64,000 nt of DNA, taken from contig NC_033632.1 in NCBI RefSeq assembly GCF_001540865.1, forward strand, positions 10,412,334 through 10,476,333, read 5' to 3'. The DNA comes from Ananas comosus (Eukaryota; Streptophyta; Magnoliopsida; Poales; Bromeliaceae). Under the pieces are notes generated by a model. That model had not been told where the DNA came from. It did no database searches and worked only from the letters and a program-made list of their open reading frames with translations. Each line of letters begins with the position of its first letter. Within the stretch, counting starts at the first letter, position 1. Shown here one piece after another: positions 1-10,700 of this stretch. Both the position numbers and the translations under genes were made by a program.

Positions 1-690
1 TTGTTAAAAGTTGTAATATAGTTTAAATGATGCAGTATTTTTATTATTTTTAATAGATAACAAATAAAGAAGTAAGAAAAAAAAAACGACTAAGGAAAAG
101 AAAAAAAAAAAAGAATATTTTTATTTTTATTTTATAATTTGTTGCTCTTATTCGTCTCTCTTCTTCCTCTCTCTCTTTCCTCTTCTGCCCACCTCGGCGT
201 GGTGGTCGACAGTAAGGTTAAGGGAACAATGATGGTAGTTCACGGTTTGGATGAGAAGGAGCGGGAGGTTGGCGTTGGAGGCAATGCAGGTGAGCTCAAG
301 GTCTCATTCTCCTCTGAATTACTCTTGGGATACCTCACAATTCAGATGGTAGAAAAGACGAGGGATGGTGGAGAATCCTAATCTTCCGACAAAAACCCTA
401 AACTCTTCTATGTAGCAATGGCGGAAAAGAAGTTTGACTTCTTGCCTCTAATAAACCATATCGTCAACTTCCGTCATTTTCCGTCAAGCTCCGTTAATCA
501 AAAACTAATAAAAGGGATAATATGAATAGAATATTAGAGTTTAGAATGCTAGATGTCTATTTTAAGAGTTTGAGGGATAAAATAATTCTCTGCCAAAAGT
601 TTAGAGGGTAACAGTGCAATTTACTCTAAAAAGTTTGAATTAGAAATTATAATAAATTAAACTTTGAGAATTAAAGTGTCATGCAATCCT
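1..690. repeat. TIR element copy 1 (family F6), cut by the window edge
   Basis: Nearly the same sequence recurs at 4272-4860: a T-rich lead, a CT-rich stretch, then a GC-richer block around 190-380 whose plus frame reads MMVVHGLDEKEREVGVGG and onward to a stop at 381. The right end (about 620-690) has the inverted TIR text found in copy 2. A short extra piece lies near 600-640. The coding-like block may be acquired host sequence, but I do not recognise it. The left end is outside the window. Confidence 0.6.
139..381 (+). pseudogene. Coding-like block carried by repeat F6 (unknown)
   Basis: An open frame of about 80 codons begins in T-rich DNA, so its first third is probably not protein coding. 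The later part (LDEKEREVGVGGNAGELK, then EKTRDGGES) is kept in frame in the second copy at 4300-4575 with only a few substitutions. This shows that both came from one source; it does not show that a protein is made. No domain is recognised and no promoter is visible. It is best treated as passenger sequence of the repeat. Confidence 0.35.
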
Positions 691-824
691 AAAACTATCA
701 GTTTAAATCTCTTTAAACTGGTAGACTTTTTAACTCTTTAAAACTACCAACATCCCAGTTCTTTCCCTTCTACCTAAGAACATAGCAATCCGAGTACTAA
801 TCACACACACCAACCCTTATTTTC
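691..824. other. Short AT-rich spacer
   Basis: Nothing recognisable lies between the two repeats. Confidence 0.5.
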
Positions 825-1193
825 TGTAAATTTCAGTTTTGGTTCCCAAACTTTGTGGCTTATGATATTTGGTCCTCAAATTTTAATTTATTATAATTTT
901 TTGCTCAATTTTTTAAAATTATTACAACTAAATTTTAGTTGTCCAATTTAATTTTCTGGATGTTGATATTTCGCTAATCGATGTGATAGTAACGTGACAT
1001 TTTGGTAATTGACAGTTCATCAATTACGGCACCACAGCATCATCACTATATTAACAATATATTATTATTTATCCAATTAAATTGGACTATAAGGCTTAAT
1101 TGTAATAATTTTAAAAGTTTGAGCAAAAAATTATAATAAATTAAAATTTGAGGATCAAAATATCTCGCGCCTCAAACTTAAAAGTATTCTACA
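825..1193. repeat. TIR MITE, short relative of F6
   Basis: Left arm (starting CTGTAAATTTCAGTTTTGG) and right arm are inverted repeats of about 120 bp, with a shared core AATTTTAATTTATTATAATTT followed by TTTGCTCAA. The TIR text resembles both ends of F6 at 4016-4882. It ends about 50 bp beyond the stop codon of the first small gene, so it may supply part of that gene's 3' end. No open frame of note. Confidence 0.65.
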
Positions 1194-1243
1194 ACACAAA
1201 AAGTAAATAGTTATACAAAACACATCTTTCAAAAACATACGTT

Positions 1244-1462
1244 CTAAACTGTAACACTCTGGCTCTCAAGTGCAGCACTCTGAGCGCGAATATTATGGAC
1301 CTTCTCGATGAAGGCGGACGCTTTTTGGTTGACATCGCGGTCGTAGAAGTAGTCGTCATCGACGCCCGGTCGCACCCTTCGCGGCGCACGCCGCGACGCC
1401 TCCTCGCCGTCGTCCCTGGCTGGTCTGCTGGAAGACTTCAAACAGGAATAGAAACAACCCAT
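1244..1462 (-). CDS. Small MGCFYSC protein, likely lipid-anchored (paralogue 1)
   Basis: Single-exon 72-residue protein starting MGCFYSCLK. Gly2 with Ser6 fits the N-myristoylation pattern MGxxxS, and Cys3 and Cys7 could be palmitoylated, so a membrane-attached peripheral protein is inferred. The middle is basic and Arg-rich (RRAPRRVRPG). The C-terminal half has VNQKASAFIEKVHNIRAQ, resembling the short tail of DUF761-like plant proteins, and the protein ends QSVTV. The start is chosen because a TATA box lies about 85 bp upstream and because the paralogue at 23212-23451 starts at the same place. Coding sequence, the UTR just after the stop, and promoter are all conserved with the paralogue. 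Function unknown; the upstream W-boxes suggest WRKY-linked stress control (inference). Overlapping plus-strand frames are shadows. Confidence 0.7.
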   Translation of the reverse strand: MGCFYSCLKSSSRPARDDGEEASRRAPRRVRPGVDDDYFYDRDVNQKASAFIEKVHNIRAQSAALESQSVTV

Positions 1463-1544
1463 TTGAACTCTCTTTTGTGTTTCAGAATGGTGAACTTGAG
1501 TTGGTTTTACTTCTGAGGGACAGGTCTATAGTCCTCTCCTTCAA

Positions 1545-1552
1545 ATTTATAG
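1545..1552 (-). promoter_or_regulatory. TATA box of small gene 1
   Basis: On the minus strand the text reads CTATAAAT, about 85 bp before the ATG. The paralogue has CTATAAATT at the same relative position (23531-23540). Confidence 0.65.
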
Positions 1553-1608
1553 GACGAGTTAGAAAACTTAGAAGGGAGTGAGAAGCACGGTTTGGTTCAA
1601 AACGGTTC

Positions 1609-1681
1609 GGTTGGACGGTGGAGATTGGCCGGTTTGATGCGTAAATTGAGGCACTGTGATGGTCAATCAAACCGTCCAAAA
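1609..1681 (-). promoter_or_regulatory. Conserved promoter inverted repeat with W-box
   Basis: GGTTGGACGGTG at 1609-1620 pairs with AACCGTCCAAAA at about 1670-1681. GGTCAA at 1661-1666 is a W-box (TTGACC) on the gene strand. The same three parts occur in the same order in the paralogue promoter at 23589-23669. Confidence 0.55.
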
Positions 1682-1737
1682 TGCCGCAGATACATAGATT
1701 CCCAGATTCTGCAGCGCGTCCTCTTCTTTTCTAAACG

Positions 1738-1751
1738 TTGACCGCGGGTCA
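1738..1751. promoter_or_regulatory. Paired TGAC motifs (W-box pair)
   Basis: TTGACCGCGGGTCA is a near-palindrome holding TGAC cores on both strands, about 280 bp upstream of the ATG. The paralogue has TTGACTACAGGTCAA at the matching place (23709-23723). WRKY factors bind TTGACY; binding here is inferred. Confidence 0.5.
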
Positions 1752-1794
1752 GAGTGTTCAAACGGTTAGGTATAATAAGAACTGTCTATTTTAA

Positions 1795-2390
1795 GGGCTC
1801 GTTTGGTTCATCCATTTTGGGTATGGAATGGAAATCGGTTTGATCAAATTCGGTTAATTTTGTTTGGTTCGCATGAATCGATTTGGGATTCCTATTCCGG
1901 ACTGGAATGGGAATGATCCATTAGCCTTCAACTTGATTCCGGTCTTCTAGACCGGATTGAGATTTTATTCCGGAAGCCCACTAAGTCCTCGAAGGCCATG
2001 TGACCATCCCACCCTCCTTCTCTTCACCCCTTTCTCATCAAAAAAAAAAAAAAACCTATCCTCTCTCAAAACCCTATCCCTAACCCACATGAATAAAAGT
2101 TTTTAAAAATAAATTTGATATTTTTTTTGAAAAACTTACTAGAGAATAATATTATATTTTTCATAAATTTTAAATAATATAAATTTATATTTGAGAGTAA
2201 AATTAGTATTATAGTATCTTATAATTTTTTTAGTTTATACGAACCAAATAATGAAATGTGAATAACTCATTCCAATTCTGAATCCACAAATAAACCAAAC
2301 ATTTTGGAGGAGTGGGTCATTCCAATTACCATTCCAATTCATTCCCATACCATTATTCATTCCAATTCCACCCTTGAACCAAACAAGCCC
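1795..2390. mobile_element. PIF/Harbinger-type MITE, copy 1
   Basis: It begins GGGCTCGTTTGGTTCA and ends GAACCAAACAAGCCC, inverted repeats of each other, with TAA on each side (1792-1794 and 2391-2393). A 3-bp TWA duplication is the mark of PIF/Harbinger elements. A second copy of almost equal length lies at 49060-49656. Non-coding. Confidence 0.85.
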
Positions 2391-2988
2391 TAAGTATAGA
2401 TATAAGTTCATGTATAAGTCTGGAATAGAACAATTTGGCGTTTGAATAAAAATTAAGTTGTTTCCGAGAATAAAAAGAAATAGTATTTAGATAGATAAGA
2501 TAAAATAAGTAGAATAGTGGATAGTTATAAATAAAAAATAATGATATTCTCTCTTATATCATATTTAAATTTAAATTTTTAAATTTTATATTTAACTTCT
2601 TATATTTAAATATATAACTTTTAAATTTCAAATTTTAAATTTAAATTTTTAAATCTCAAATTCGAAAAATGTAAAGTTCTAAAATTTAAAATTTAAATTT
2701 AAGATTAATCTAAATTTAAAAATCTAAAATATCAAATTTTAAATTTATAAAATTAAAAATATCAATTTAAAATTTAAAATTACAAATTTTAATTTTTAGA
2801 TTATAAATTATAAATTTTTAAATTTAAATTTAAAATTAAATAGAGGTGGGAAGATTGTTAACCCCATCCCCTACACCCCTATTCCGGAAGGGTGGGGATT
2901 ACAAATTAACACCGTTTTGGGATAAAAGGGGATAACCCCGTACCCCCCTCAATCCCCCAACCAAATGAGGCTGTGTCAAACGGACACT
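2391..2988. other. AT-rich low-complexity stretch
   Basis: About 2540-2840 is built from AAATTT/TTTAAA words. The GC-richer tail at about 2870-2970 (GGGGATAACCCC followed by CCCCAACCAAA) resembles the end of the MITE at 17250-17650, so this may be a decayed relative. Confidence 0.4.
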
Positions 2989-3785
2989 TAGGCTGCGTTT
3001 AGTACCGGCGATATTCCGAAACAACACAAAATATCTCCCAATTTGTAACCAAACGGTGAAAGAAGAGAGAGGAACGGATTGTTCCAATCAAAGCGGATTA
3101 TTCTGGATTGTTCTAGAACAATCCGATCAAAATTGTTCCTAGGAGAACTGAGAACAACTTTGTTCATCTATATATTCTATAAGATAAATAGATATATAAA
3201 TAAATATATTAATACAAATATTATTTTTATGATAATATATTTATACTTAAATTTTATTATATAATATAAATTAATTAAATTTGATGTATTATTTATTTTA
3301 TTAAGTTTTATTATTTACATATTAATATTTAATTAATTTTTTTATGTTAATTATTATATATATAAAATTATTTTTTCATGTATTATATTTTTTTTTAATT
3401 TGTATTGAAATTTATACTATTATTAATTAAAATTATAAGGATATCGTTACATATATTATGAAATAAATTATTATTATATATTGTAAAATAAATATACTAT
3501 TTTAAATTAAATTGTTACATAAAATATTATATTATAAATTACTATAAGAAATAATTTTATATAAAATATAGTAATATAAATTAATTATTTTATTTTTAAA
3601 AATATATTTAAACACTGTTCTAGATTTTGTATCCAACCGTTACTAAGAATATCCTCTAGAATATTTCTGAATGAATCCAAATAGAAATTTACAATTATTT
3701 TATCTTGTAACAAAATATTCCTTAGTCTCGGGAACAACAAAAATTGTTCTCCAAAATTTAGTCCTCCAACAAACGCAGTCTTTAA
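2989..3785. repeat. Possible decayed TIR element, AT-rich interior
   Basis: The left end GGCTGCGTTTAGTACC and right end CAACAAACGCAGTC look like degenerate inverted repeats; the GATATTCC near the left end is matched by GAATATCC before the right end. The interior is almost pure A/T. No clean target duplication, so the call is tentative. Confidence 0.35.
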
Positions 3786-4015
3786 AATTTAAAATAATTA
3801 TATATATAAGATATAATGGACCTAAACTTCTTAATCAAACTGTAGTATTTTGGATGGTGGTTAGGTCCAAAAAATTAAGAGGGTTAAATATTCTAAGATT
3901 AGAGTAATCTGAGATTGGTAATATTCCTGGGAAGTGGGGCATTATGATCAAGTTCAGTGGGACTTGGGAGTAACAATATTAGTCTTGCCATCAATTCTAA
4001 ATATATTCTACAAAG

Positions 4016-4882
4016 GTAAATTGCAGTTTTAGCCCTCAAACTTTGCACCGCGTGACACTTTGTTTTTTTAATTTTAATTTGTTACATTATTTTCAAATGA
4101 CCTCCTTCCATGCAATTAAATATAAAAAATGTAAAAGTATTGCACCATTAAAAAAAATATATTGCACTGTTTGATTGTTTATTGTACTATTTAACAGTAT
4201 TTTGGACTATATTATAGTTTGTTGCATTTATTGAATAGTGTAATGTACTATATTTTCTAATTATGTAACAAGTTGTTAAAAGTTGTAATATAGTTTAAAA
4301 TGATGCAGTGTTTTTATTTTTATTTTATAATTTGTTGCTCTTATTCATCTATCTTCTTCCTCTCTCTCTCTTTCCTTGTCTACCACCTCGGCGTGGTGGT
4401 TGGCAGTAAGGTTATGGGAACAATGATGGTAGTTCACAGTTTGGATGAGAAGGAGCGGGAGGTTGGCGTTGGAGGCAATGCAGGTGAGCTTAAGGTATCA
4501 TTCTCCTCTGAACTACGCCAGGGATATCTTACAATTCAGATGGTGGAAAAGACGAGAGATAGTGGAGAGCCCTAATATTCCATCGAAAACCCTAAACTCT
4601 CCTCTGTAGCAATGACAGAAGGGAAGTTTGATTTCCTGCCTCTAATAAACCACATCGTCAACTTCCGTTATTTTCCATCAAGCTTCGTTAATCGAAAACT
4701 AATAGAATGGGTAACATGAATAAAATATTAGAGTTTAAAATATCAGATGTCTATTTTAAGAGTTTGAGGGATAAAATAATTCTCTGCCAAAAGTTTTCGA
4801 ATCAGAAATTATAATAAATTAAAGTTTGAGAAATAAAGTGTCATGCACCTCACAATTTGAGCATGAAAATTATATTTTAGCC
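4016..4882. repeat. TIR element copy 2 (family F6), complete
   Basis: Left end GGTAAATTGCAGTTTTAGCC and right end (reverse complement starting GGCTAAAATATAATTTTC) align over about 80 bp, including CGTGACACTTT. Inside is the same CT-rich stretch and coding-like block as copy 1, here with an open frame at 4300-4575. No clear target duplication seen. Confidence 0.65.
4300..4575 (+). pseudogene. Coding-like block in F6 copy 2 (unknown)
   Basis: A 91-codon frame whose last two thirds (from LGVVVGSKVMGTMMVVHSL to EKTRDSGEP) matches the copy-1 block. The N-terminal part is translated T-rich sequence and is probably not genuine. No family recognised. It is kept because two copies of the frame survive with mostly substitutional change. 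Confidence 0.35.
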
Positions 4883-5303
4883 TTAAATTTAATAAGAATT
4901 CTAATTAAACTAATTAGAAGAACTCAAAAGTAAAAAAAATAAATATTTGGCGAGCCTCAATCCATAAAATTAAGACGGGAATTTGAGAACAAACTATAGT
5001 TGAGGGGTCTCCTTACATTTTCAAAAATTTCTTAGAGAGCAATGCTACATATAGCTATGAAAGAGTTGGGAGAGAGAGAGAGAGCGCTTTGGAAGAGATG
5101 ATGAGGTTTAGAAGAGAGAGTTGGAGGAGAGAGTTTTGAAGGAGAGAATACGAAGAGAAGAATTTTGGAGTGAGATTGGAGAAAAAGGAGTTTGGAAGAA
5201 CAAGAGAGGGTTTTGGCGGTAGATTTTTTCCCAAAAACTAACATAGTTAGCTACTTCTATCATTTTCCGTTAAGTTCCATTAAAAAAAAACTGATGAAAG
5301 GGA
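4883..5303. other. Purine-rich non-coding stretch
   Basis: About 5060-5215 is GA-rich (repeated GAGAG and GGAG words). The text at 5260-5300 resembles the F6 interior (TTTTCCGTTAAGTTCCATTAA), hinting at another F6 fragment. No gene seen. Confidence 0.4.
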
Positions 5304-5682
5304 TGTTGAAATTTTATTAGAAACTAAGATCGTACCTTCTGCTATGATTTTGATTTCTGTACCCGCTTTGTAGGCGGCGATTTTTACTCGTGGTTCGTAC
5401 TCGTTCGCGATCTGCAAGAAAACAGGACATTTCGAGTCTAATTCACTTATTCCCGGAGATGAAGCTGTCATAGAAAATTGGATTAGGGTTAGACTGGGAC
5501 TCCCGTATGTTACATATTTATATATAACTTAATATAAGGATATTAAATCACGTCCGTCCATCAAAGACTTGTCCAGATGCATCCTAACCGTTAGATCTAC
5601 CATATTTTTATAGATCGACTTGAATAGACTGATTGTATCTTTATAGATTGTCTTGAATAAATCAAGTGGGTTACATCCAACA
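5304..5682 (-). repeat. 3' LTR of the copia element
   Basis: On the minus strand it begins TGTTGGATGTAACCCACTTG directly after a polypurine tract and ends CAACA. The text from about 5335 to 5610 is also found, diverged, at 13240-13500. Confidence 0.7.
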
Positions 5683-5695
5683 TTCTCCCACTTGG
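5683..5695 (-). other. Polypurine tract
   Basis: Minus strand CCAAGTGGGAGAA followed at once by TGTTGG, the usual copia plus-strand primer site next to the 3' LTR. Confidence 0.7.
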
Positions 5696-7247
5696 CCTAG
5701 TGATATATTCATATCATATAGACGATACAAAACTTTATTAGGTACCAACTAAATTTTACAGTGAAGTCTCTCACTCGACCAAGGAATCACAATATTTCGA
5801 TCATGACGGTTATATCCCAAAAGATAAATATTTTCTTTCATGTATCTAAAGCGCGTATTCCTTAATCAAATAACTTTATTAGTTACAACCGTATGAACTT
5901 ATTATAAGTTCAACTCAGAGTCCCACTTTAGGGCACAATAATATTTTAATATACAAAAGATAACTTTATGCGCATATGTGCAAAAATCAAAATATGTTCT
6001 TACTAAAATAAGAATAGTCTTTAAAGTCTTTATAAAAGAAGAAAACACTTAAATTGTAAATGGACTCAAGATACTCATATGATGAATATGATCCTTGAAT
6101 TTGTTTGCCGGCAATCTTTAGTCATAAGATCACCAATCATCATCTTGGTCCCAATGTGTTGGATATCCACCTTCTTCTTGTTGTATTCTTTCACAGCAAG
6201 AAACTTTATATAGATATGTTTGCTGCAATCTGTAATTCGACTATTCTTGGCAAAAAACACTGCAGCAGAATTGTCGCAATAAATCTTAATTGGCTTTGAG
6301 ATAGAGTCGACAACTCATAAACCTGAGAAAAAATTTCTCAACCATAAAACCTGTGGCGAAGTCTCATAGCAAGCGATCAATCTTGCCTCTATAGTGAATG
6401 TAGCAACTGTATCTTGCTTAATTAGTGCTTCTCCAAGATATAGTACCTTGAGTAAGTAAGAAAATATATCCTGATGTGGACTTTCTAAAATCCACGCATC
6501 CAGCAAAATCAGAGTCGGAATTTCCAACCATCTCAAGATGGTCAGAATGTTTGTAGGTGAGCATATAATCTTTTGTTCCTTGTAAATATCTCATAATCTT
6601 CTTTGCAGCTTTCCAATGATAAAGGCAAGGGTTGCTTTGATATTTACCCAATATCCCTACTGCATGAGCTATATCAGGTCTAACACAGACTTGCGTATAT
6701 ATCAAGCTTTCTACTGCAGAGGCATAAGGTATACTCTTTATATGCTCTCGTTCTAAATCATTCTAAGGACACTGTTTCTGATTGAATTTGTCGCCTTTTA
6801 TAATAGACGCAGCTGAAGGTGCACAATTTGCCATATTAAATCTTTTTAGAACTCTTTCGATGTAGGCTTTCTAAGATAGACCTAAAATCCTTTGAGATCT
6901 ATTTCTGTGAATCTTATGTCAATGACATAAGAAACTTCACCCATATCCTTCATCTCAAAGTTCTTAGAAAGAAAATCTTTAGTCTCTTTAAGCAAACTCA
7001 AATCGCTACTTGCAAGCAGAATGTTATCCACATATAGAACTAAGAAAATATATTTATTCTCAATAACCTTAAGATATATGCACCGGTCCACAGTATTTTC
7101 TATGAAATTGAATGTAGTAATTACATTTGGAACTTAATATACCACTGACGGAAAGCTTGTTTATGTCCGCATATAGATTTCTTTAGTCTACAAATTAGGT
7201 GATTATTTTCATCTGTGCTAAAATCTTCGGGTTGTTATATATAGACT
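5696..7247 (-). pseudogene. Copia reverse transcriptase C-terminal part and RNase H
   Basis: Fragments in order on the minus strand: reverse transcriptase palm near 6882-7091 with YVDNILLASSD (the catalytic YVDD box changed to YVDN); the connection and RNase H region at 6418-6705 with RPDIAHAVG, RYLQGTKDY, SDSDFAGCVDFRKSTSGY; and the RNase H tail at 6075-6260 with HIGTKMMIGDLMTK. Frames are broken by stops and shifts, and the active-site change means no activity. It continues beyond the MULE-like insertion at 7257-7989. The last 380 bp before the LTR hold nothing recognised. Confidence 0.85.
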
Positions 7248-7256
7248 ATCTCCTTT

Positions 7257-7989
7257 GGGTTAATTTCATACAGGTCGCTGCAAACATGGTGAATAGCAGA
7301 TATATTCCTGCAAAGTTCAACTTTCATAAGTTATCCCTGCACAAGTTCTAATGTATTCAGAAATATCCCTACCGTTAATCTCCGTTAGAGAAATCTAGTT
7401 AACTACAGTTAAAATTCTTAACCATGGTCAGTTAATAAAGTAAAATGACATTTTTACCCTTCTTCATCTTCCTCTCCTGTTTCTTCATCATCATCATCTT
7501 CTTCTTCTTTTTCTTCTTCTGCTTTTTTTTCTTCCTCTTTTTCTTCGTATTTTCATTTTCCTCCTCCTTTTCTCCTCCTTCTTCTTCTTCTTCCTCGTCA
7601 TCGTCGTCGATGATCCGATCATTGTCACCGTCATGGTGCACGCATGGGCCGTCGTCATGGGCACTTTCGACGGCATCGGCCACGCCGTGACCCTGACAAG
7701 CTCCGCAACCCCGTTGGCCGCAACCCCAACAAGCTCCGCAAGGTCGCCGCCGCCGCCGCCGCTGTCCGCTCCCAAGCAGGAAGAGAAAGAGGAAGAGGAA
7801 GAGGGCAAGGGCAAAATTGTCATTTCACATTTCTGCTGTTAAAAAATTAATAGTTTTCTAACTGATCTTAACCAGAGGGACATATCTGAATACATTAGAA
7901 CTTTTGTAGGGATAACTTATAAAAGTTGAACTTTGTAGGGATATATCTGCTATTCACTGTATTTGCGGGGACCTGTATGAAATTAACCG
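7257..7989. mobile_element. MULE-like foldback element (family F2) inside reverse transcriptase
   Basis: Ends GGGTTAATTTCATACAGGTC and GACCTGTATGAAATTAACC form TIRs of over 100 bp. Flanks are ATCTCCTTT (7248-7256) and ATCTCCTTA (7990-7998): 9 bp with one mismatch, or an exact 8 bp if the element starts one base earlier. Relatives at 41862-42616 (similar length) and 42731-43097. The interior has a pyrimidine tract (7450-7590) and a GC-rich block (7590-7810). Confidence 0.75.
7590..7810. other. GC-rich block inside F2, possible acquired sequence
   Basis: Sharply GC-richer than its surroundings. One plus frame reads MVHAWAVVMGTFDGIGHA, another RDPDKLRNPVGRNPNKLRK. None is recognised. Acquired host sequence is possible; so is simple codon-like low complexity. 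Confidence 0.3.
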
Positions 7990-7997
7990 ATCTCCTT

Positions 7998-8910
7998 AAT
8001 ATCCCCATTTAGAAATGCTGTTTTCATATCCATCTGATATAACTCCAAATCAAAATAAGTTACCAAAGCCTTAATGAATCATTTTTTAATACCGGAGAGA
8101 AGGTTTCATGATAATCAATACCTTCATTTTGAGTGAAACCTTTGGCAATAAGTCTGGCCTTATATCATTTTATATTACCTAAAAAGTCCCTTTTAGTCTT
8201 GAGGACCCATTTACAACCAATGGTTTTGACTTCTTGTGGTAACTCAACGAGATTCCAAACTTTATTGTCCGCCATAGATTTCATCTCTTTCTTCATGGCA
8301 TCATACCATAGGGAGGATTTATCTTCCTACATGATCTCTGAAAACGTCTATGGGTCTTTATGGTGTCCGACTTCAAAGTCAAATTCCTGAAGATAGACTA
8401 CATAATTATTAGGAATTGCCGGTCTCCTTCGTCTTGAAGATCTTCTTAAGCCAACCACTTCCTACAGATTTTCATTATTCTGTACAGTTAACTCTATAAT
8501 TATCTATTCCTCTTGGGATAGCTCTTCATGAGGAGATTCAACTGGTTCAGTATTTTCATGCTTCAAGATTAGTTGATCTCCATTATGGTCAAATTGACTT
8601 CCTAGCAGAGCAACTAGATTATTGTTTGTTGATGGATAACTAGTTGAATCCCTTATTTCCTCAAAATCTATCTTTTAAGAAATAATACTCCCACTTGTTT
8701 CAGAATTCTCAAGAAATTTGACATTCCTGGTCTCAACTATTTTGGATGAGTGATTAGGACCTTAAAGAATCTGAATCCTTTGGAGTTTGCCGCATAGCCA
8801 ATGAAATATCCACTGATTGTTCGAGGATCCTACTTTTTTATGTGTCGATTACAAACCCTCACCTCAGCTGGACATCCCCATACATCCAGGTGATTTAAAC
8901 TAGGTTTTCA
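7998..8910 (-). pseudogene. Copia reverse transcriptase N-terminal part and linker
   Basis: Just past the insertion the minus strand reads DMKTAFLNGDIKE, the conserved start of the copia polymerase fingers/palm region, and its frame meets the fragment left of the insertion when one target copy is removed. The rest, up to the integrase, is stop-ridden linker. Confidence 0.7.
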
Positions 8911-9612
8911 CCATTTTCATAACTCAAAAGGAGTTTTGGAAATAGCCTTCGATGGAATCTTATTTAAAACATACACCGCTGTCTTTAGTGTTTCACTCCA
9001 AAGAGAAGATGGAACACAAGAGCTACTAATCATACTCCTTATCATGTCCATGAGTATTCTATTCCTCCTTTCGGCAACGCCATTTTGTTGGGGCGCGCCA
9101 GGTATCGTATACTGACCAATGATGCCTTCACCTTCGAGGAATTGAGTAGATGGACCAGCCATTTGACCTTTATCCGTATATCATTCATAATACTCACCAC
9201 GTTTGTCGGACCTTACAATCTTAATTTTTCTATCCAATTGTTCTCTATCTCAAACTTATAAGTTTTAAAAGCATCAAGAGTCTCAGCTTTTTCTAATAAG
9301 AGATAGAGATACATATATATTAAATAGTCATGAATAAATGAGATAAATATCTCTGACCATTGAAACAAGGAGTAGGAAAAGGTCTACAAATATCTGTATG
9401 TCTGATCTCAAGAATTTCAGAACTCCTTTTGACACCTTTAGTGGTATTTGTGTCAGTATACTTTCCCTTTATGCATTCCACACAAGTACCAAAATCGGTA
9501 AAGTCAAGATCTTGTAAAATTTTTTTTTTTATCAATCTCTTTATTCTCTCTAAAGAGATATGAGCTAACGCTTGTGCCATAAATAAGATGAGTTTTCTTT
9601 AAGAATGTTACT
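8911..9612 (-). pseudogene. Copia integrase
   Basis: The minus strand at 8917-9162 shows the core-domain end: IPGAPQQNGVAERRNR, then LWSETLKTAVYVLNKIPSKA. The fragment 9320-9580 carries the zinc-binding/GAG-pre-integrase region: AHISLERIKRLIKKKILQ, CVECIKGK, and EILEIRHTDICRPFPTP, where the first core Asp sits in HTD. Frames are broken between the two. The conserved core Glu lies in NGVAERRNR. The region is cut on its upstream side by the solo LTR. Confidence 0.85.
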
Positions 9613-9617
9613 TTTAA

Positions 9618-10218
9618 TGTAAGGACTGAGATTTTTGACAGTGCAACTAAACTCTCTGTTGATGATGTTTATGTGTGTAATTTAATTACATAAGTACTCG
9701 TCAAGTTTCGGGAGAAATCGAGTTAAAACGGAGATTCTACGCGATTTCCAAGTTTCACTTAAAGTGAATAGTAACTCGATTTTTCGGAGAAGCCACGGTG
9801 TGATGTTGGCTTCAGGCTCGTATCGGACTCCGTTCCTAGCGGTCCAATAGCTCGTTTCGACCGGTTCAGCTGTTCTGGAACTAATGGCGCTGACGGATTT
9901 TGAGTTTGACGCACGGANCAGCTTTCAAAAGATTTTTGTAGATTTCTGTTTAAACCTTGAATGTAAAACTGTGATGTGAATGGTGATTGTATGAATGTAT
10001 AGTTATCCTTATATTCATCTGGTTGTGGTTGTATCCTGATTGTATTGTGTATTTGATCGACGCCGTGCAAATACAGGGGAGACTCTGTCCGTGTAAATAG
10101 TGGATTCCCTGTATTTGTGGCGGATCTGGCATACCCTGGGGTCAGTTTTTTTTTTTAAAAAAAATTCAGACGCTTTTCCGCTTTGTTTTAAACTGAAAAG
10201 GGACCCCGGGGCGTGACA
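9618..10218 (-). mobile_element. Solo LTR, probably Ty3/gypsy
   Basis: On the minus strand it begins TGTCACGCCCCGGGGTCCC and ends AGTCCTTACA (TG...CA), flanked by an exact 5-bp duplication TTTAA (9613-9617 and 10219-10223). The TGTCACGCCCC start is common in plant gypsy LTRs. No internal region is present, so it is a solo LTR, 601 bp, containing one N (9918). Confidence 0.85.
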
Positions 10219-10223
10219 TTTAA

Positions 10224-10700
10224 CACCAATGCCATGATCAACATTAAAATTATTCTCAAAAGATTGACTGAAATTAAATTTGTACAAATTATCTACCAAA
10301 GAACCATTGCCAACAATAATATTATCGAAGAATATAGTAAAAAATTTATTTTCAAATAAAAATTTGAAACCTTTATTTACCAATTTAGAAACAGAAACTA
10401 AGTTTCTAGAAAATTTAGGAACATAAAAAGTATTCTCAAGTTCAAGTACAAAACCAGTATTAAGTTCTAAAATGAAGTTTCCTATGGCTTCAACTTTAGA
10501 TTTATTTCCTTTTCCTAAACCCTAAACCCTTAAAATCTTTTTATTTGGCTCAACATCTTTAGGTTGTGAAAACCCTGCATAGTATTTGAGATATGTACAA
10601 TAGTTTCAGAGTCAATTCACAATGTGTTTTTAGGAATACTAACTAAATAAGATTCATAACAAATATAGATAGTTTCAATACTTTTCTTCTCGAGCCAACC
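10224..10700 (-). pseudogene. Copia protease to pre-integrase region
   Basis: Minus frames show ENTFYVPKFSRNLVSVSKL (about 10380-10445) and GSLVDNLYKFNFSQSFENN (about 10240-10310), the stretch that joins protease to the integrase zinc-binding region in copia polyproteins. Upstream protease text (around 10560-10640) is degenerate, and the catalytic DSGA box is not intact. Confidence 0.65.
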
